Shown here: positions 6,054-7,315 of the stretch, piece after piece | Layout of the letters: each line of letters starts with the position of its first letter | How positions within the stretch are numbered: position 1 is the first letter of the stretch | From: Spirochaetota bacterium | GTDB lineage: Bacteria > Spirochaetota > Spirochaetia > DSM-27196 > PWMO01 | Assembly: GCA_009908925.1 (NCBI GenBank) | Contig: JAAAOH010000185.1 | Coordinates: forward strand, 1 to 7,315 | Reading direction: 5' to 3' | DNA length: 7,315 nucleotides | The notes under the pieces: model-generated | Databases searched by the model: none | Seen by the model: the letters and a program-made list of their open reading frames with translations, nothing else | What the model was told of the DNA's origin: nothing | Position numbers and translations under genes: made by a program

Positions 6054-6058
6054 AGGAG
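6054..6058 (+). promoter_or_regulatory. Ribosome binding site of the short-chain dehydrogenase
   Basis: AGGAG with a 6-nt spacer to the ATG at 6065. This supports the chosen start and independent ribosome entry after the 72-nt gap. Confidence 0.75.
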
Positions 6059-6064
6059 CGAAAC

Positions 6065-6859
6065 ATGAGCACGGAACTATTCGATCTGAGCGGAAAAGTT
6101 GCCATCGTCACCGGGGCGAGTCGCGGGCTCGGCCAGTACTTCTCGCGAGCGCTCGCCGGCGCGGGTGCCGATCTCGTCATCACGAGCCGGAACGCCGACA
6201 AGCTCTCGGACTTCCGGGCGGAAATCGAAGGCATGGGCCGTCGCGCCCTCCCCCTCGAGCTCGACGTTCGCGAGGAGGGAAGCATCACCGCCATGGTCGA
6301 GGCCGCCCACGATCACTACGGGAAGATCGACATCCTCATTAACAATGCGGGCCTCAATATCAGAAAGCCGGCGGTGGAGGTCACCTGGGATGATTGGAAC
6401 ACGGTCCTCGACACAAACCTCCGCGGCTCCTTTTTCGTAGCGCAGGCTGTGGCGAAGAAGATGATCCCGCGCGGGTACGGCCGGATCGTGAACATCGGCT
6501 CGGTGACGAGCGTGTTCGGCTATGCGGGCATCACGCCCTACTGCGCAAGCCGCGGCGGGGTGAAACAGATGACGATGAGCCTCGCAGACGACTGGGGCGA
6601 TTACGGCATTACCGTGAACTGCCTCGCGCCGGGCTGGTTCAAAACCGAGCAGAACAAGGCTCTGTATGAGAACGAGGCCTGGGTCGAGTACCTCGAGGAC
6701 CGCATTCCGCTAAACAGACCCGGCAAACCCCACGACCTCGACGGCGCGGTCATCTTCCTCGCCTCCGACGCAAGCGAGTACGTCACCGGGCAGACCCTGC
6801 TGGTCGACGGCGGCATCTCCACCGGCGCGACCAAGGCGACCGTCGACGAGAACAAGTGA
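6065..6859 (+). CDS. Short-chain dehydrogenase, gluconate 5-dehydrogenase (IdnO)-like / fructuronate reductase candidate
   Basis: Cytoplasmic NAD(P)-dependent oxidoreductase of the classical SDR family, 264 aa. It shows TGASRGLG at 16-23 (cofactor loop), NNAG at 93-96, tetrad Asn118, catalytic Ser146 and Tyr159. The usual catalytic Lys of YxxxK is Arg163 (codon CGC, 6551-6553), giving YCASR. Arg42 after the second strand suggests NADP. The C-terminal half (CLAPGWFKTEQNKALYENEA, then TGQTLLVDGG) follows the layout of 5-keto-D-gluconate reductase IdnO. In context it should reduce the C5 keto acid made by the zinc dehydrogenase: 5-keto-D-gluconate to D-gluconate, or D-fructuronate to D-mannonate as the SDR-type UxuB does. 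KduD-like activity is a weaker alternative. Its stop codon overlaps the start of the methyltransferase gene. Confidence 0.88.
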   Translation: MSTELFDLSGKVAIVTGASRGLGQYFSRALAGAGADLVITSRNADKLSDFRAEIEGMGRRALPLELDVREEGSITAMVEAAHDHYGKIDILINNAGLNIRKPAVEVTWDDWNTVLDTNLRGSFFVAQAVAKKMIPRGYGRIVNIGSVTSVFGYAGITPYCASRGGVKQMTMSLADDWGDYGITVNCLAPGWFKTEQNKALYENEAWVEYLEDRIPLNRPGKPHDLDGAVIFLASDASEYVTGQTLLVDGGISTGATKATVDENK

Positions 6860-7315
6860 GCGCGGCGATAGAGCTTCCCGACTACGCCCTCTCGCACCTC
6901 GAGCGCTACCGACCCCTTCTGGGGCCGGAGTGGGAGGCCTTTCTCGAGGCCCTGCGCCGTCCCCTGCCCGTCTCCGCATGGCGGAACGCATCGCGCCTCG
7001 GCCGGTCGGACTTCGAAGCCTGGTTTCGCGATGTCGAGCCGCAGGTGGATCTCGAACGGCTACCCTGGTTCGAGCGCGGATATCGGCTGTGGGCCGCCGC
7101 CGATGAGGCGCAGCCCGACCCGCGCCCCGGTACCGAGCGCCGTCCCGACCCGCGACGGGCCGCCGGACGACAACCCGACCCGCGACCGGGAAACCGGCTT
7201 GCCCGCGCGCTCGGACTGCTGCACCTGCAGGAGGAGGTTTCGATGGTCCCGGCCGTCCTCCTCGATCCGCGGCCGGGTGAGCGCGTGCTCGACCTCTGCG
7301 GCGCGCCGGGAAACA
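6856..7315 (+). CDS. RNA m5C methyltransferase, NOL1/NOP2/Sun family (RsmB/RsmF-like), N-terminal part
   Basis: SAM-dependent 5-cytosine methyltransferase acting on rRNA or tRNA; 153 codons are seen and the gene runs off the window. The GTG start overlaps the TGA of the short-chain dehydrogenase (GTGA), so translation is probably coupled. It is supported because LPDYALSHLERY (7-18) and FLEALRRPLPVS (29-40) match the usual N-terminus of the family. HLQEEVSMVP (123-132) and LDLCGAPGN (145-153) are the Q-E-x-S helix and SAM-binding motif I; the family consensus is DLCAAPG, so Ala is replaced by Gly149. The RNA-binding Cys motifs (PC, TC) lie beyond the edge. Residues 86-115 form an Arg/Pro-rich insert of three tandem 10-residue repeats in the linker before motif I. 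The exact target base cannot be told. Confidence 0.85.
   Translation, partial: MSAAIELPDYALSHLERYRPLLGPEWEAFLEALRRPLPVSAWRNASRLGRSDFEAWFRDVEPQVDLERLPWFERGYRLWAAADEAQPDPRPGTERRPDPRRAAGRQPDPRPGNRLARALGLLHLQEEVSMVPAVLLDPRPGERVLDLCGAPGN
7111..7200 (+). repeat. 30-bp in-frame tandem repeat, three copies, inside the methyltransferase gene
   Basis: Units start at 7111, 7141 and 7171. Each carries the identical core CCCGACCCGCG (7114-7124, 7144-7154, 7174-7184) in the same frame and encodes QPDPRPGTER, RPDPRRAAGR and QPDPRPGNRL. The period is exactly 30 bp (10 codons), so copy-number changes keep the frame. The rest of each unit has diverged. Confidence 0.85.

Noticed and set aside
1..7315. CRISPR array, transposon ends, integrase, tRNA or attachment site
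   Set aside because: I looked for regularly spaced repeats, transposase motifs and tRNA-like folds on both strands and saw none. The only regular repeat is the coding 30-bp repeat at 7111-7200.

Overview
The window is a stretch of chromosome from a GC-rich bacterium. The best taxonomic hint is the mature N-terminus of the solute-binding protein, which reads AEGGQEAG directly after the signal peptide. A GGQE-type start is common in solute-binding proteins of free-living Spirochaetes (Spirochaeta/Alkalispirochaeta-like groups). I hold this assignment with moderate confidence only. No phage, transposon, CRISPR, tRNA or rRNA signal was found.

Layout: two divergent operons share a control region of about 324 bp (3378-3701). 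Leftward runs a carbohydrate ABC importer without its ATPase: a large periplasmic binding protein (1935-3377), then a MalF-type permease (939-1811) and a MalG-type permease (86-934), with perhaps another gene starting at the left edge. A 15-bp stem-loop lies between the binding-protein gene and the permease genes, as is common where the binding protein is made in excess. Rightward runs a catabolic operon: an enolase-superfamily sugar-acid dehydratase of the D-mannonate dehydratase/RspA subgroup (3702-4931), a zinc-dependent medium-chain dehydrogenase (4955-5992), a short-chain dehydrogenase resembling gluconate 5-dehydrogenase (6065-6859), and a translationally overlapping NOL1/NOP2/Sun-type RNA m5C methyltransferase (6856 onward), cut by the window end.

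How the genes may work together: the importer brings in a sugar acid or a glycoside of one. The zinc dehydrogenase oxidises it at C5, the short-chain dehydrogenase reduces the keto acid with inverted stereochemistry, and the dehydratase forms 2-keto-3-deoxygluconate (KDG). Two versions fit equally well: L-gulonate to D-fructuronate to D-mannonate to KDG, or L-idonate to 5-keto-D-gluconate to D-gluconate to KDG. KDG kinase, aldolase, regulator and ABC ATPase are not in the window.

The more unusual points are: an Arg where the catalytic Lys of the short-chain dehydrogenase should be; a divergent active-site loop and a Pro in the dehydratase; an inverted repeat overlapping a good leftward promoter, followed by a structured leader; and a 30-bp in-frame tandem repeat in the methyltransferase. 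I see no clear evidence for a wholly new type of biological system here.
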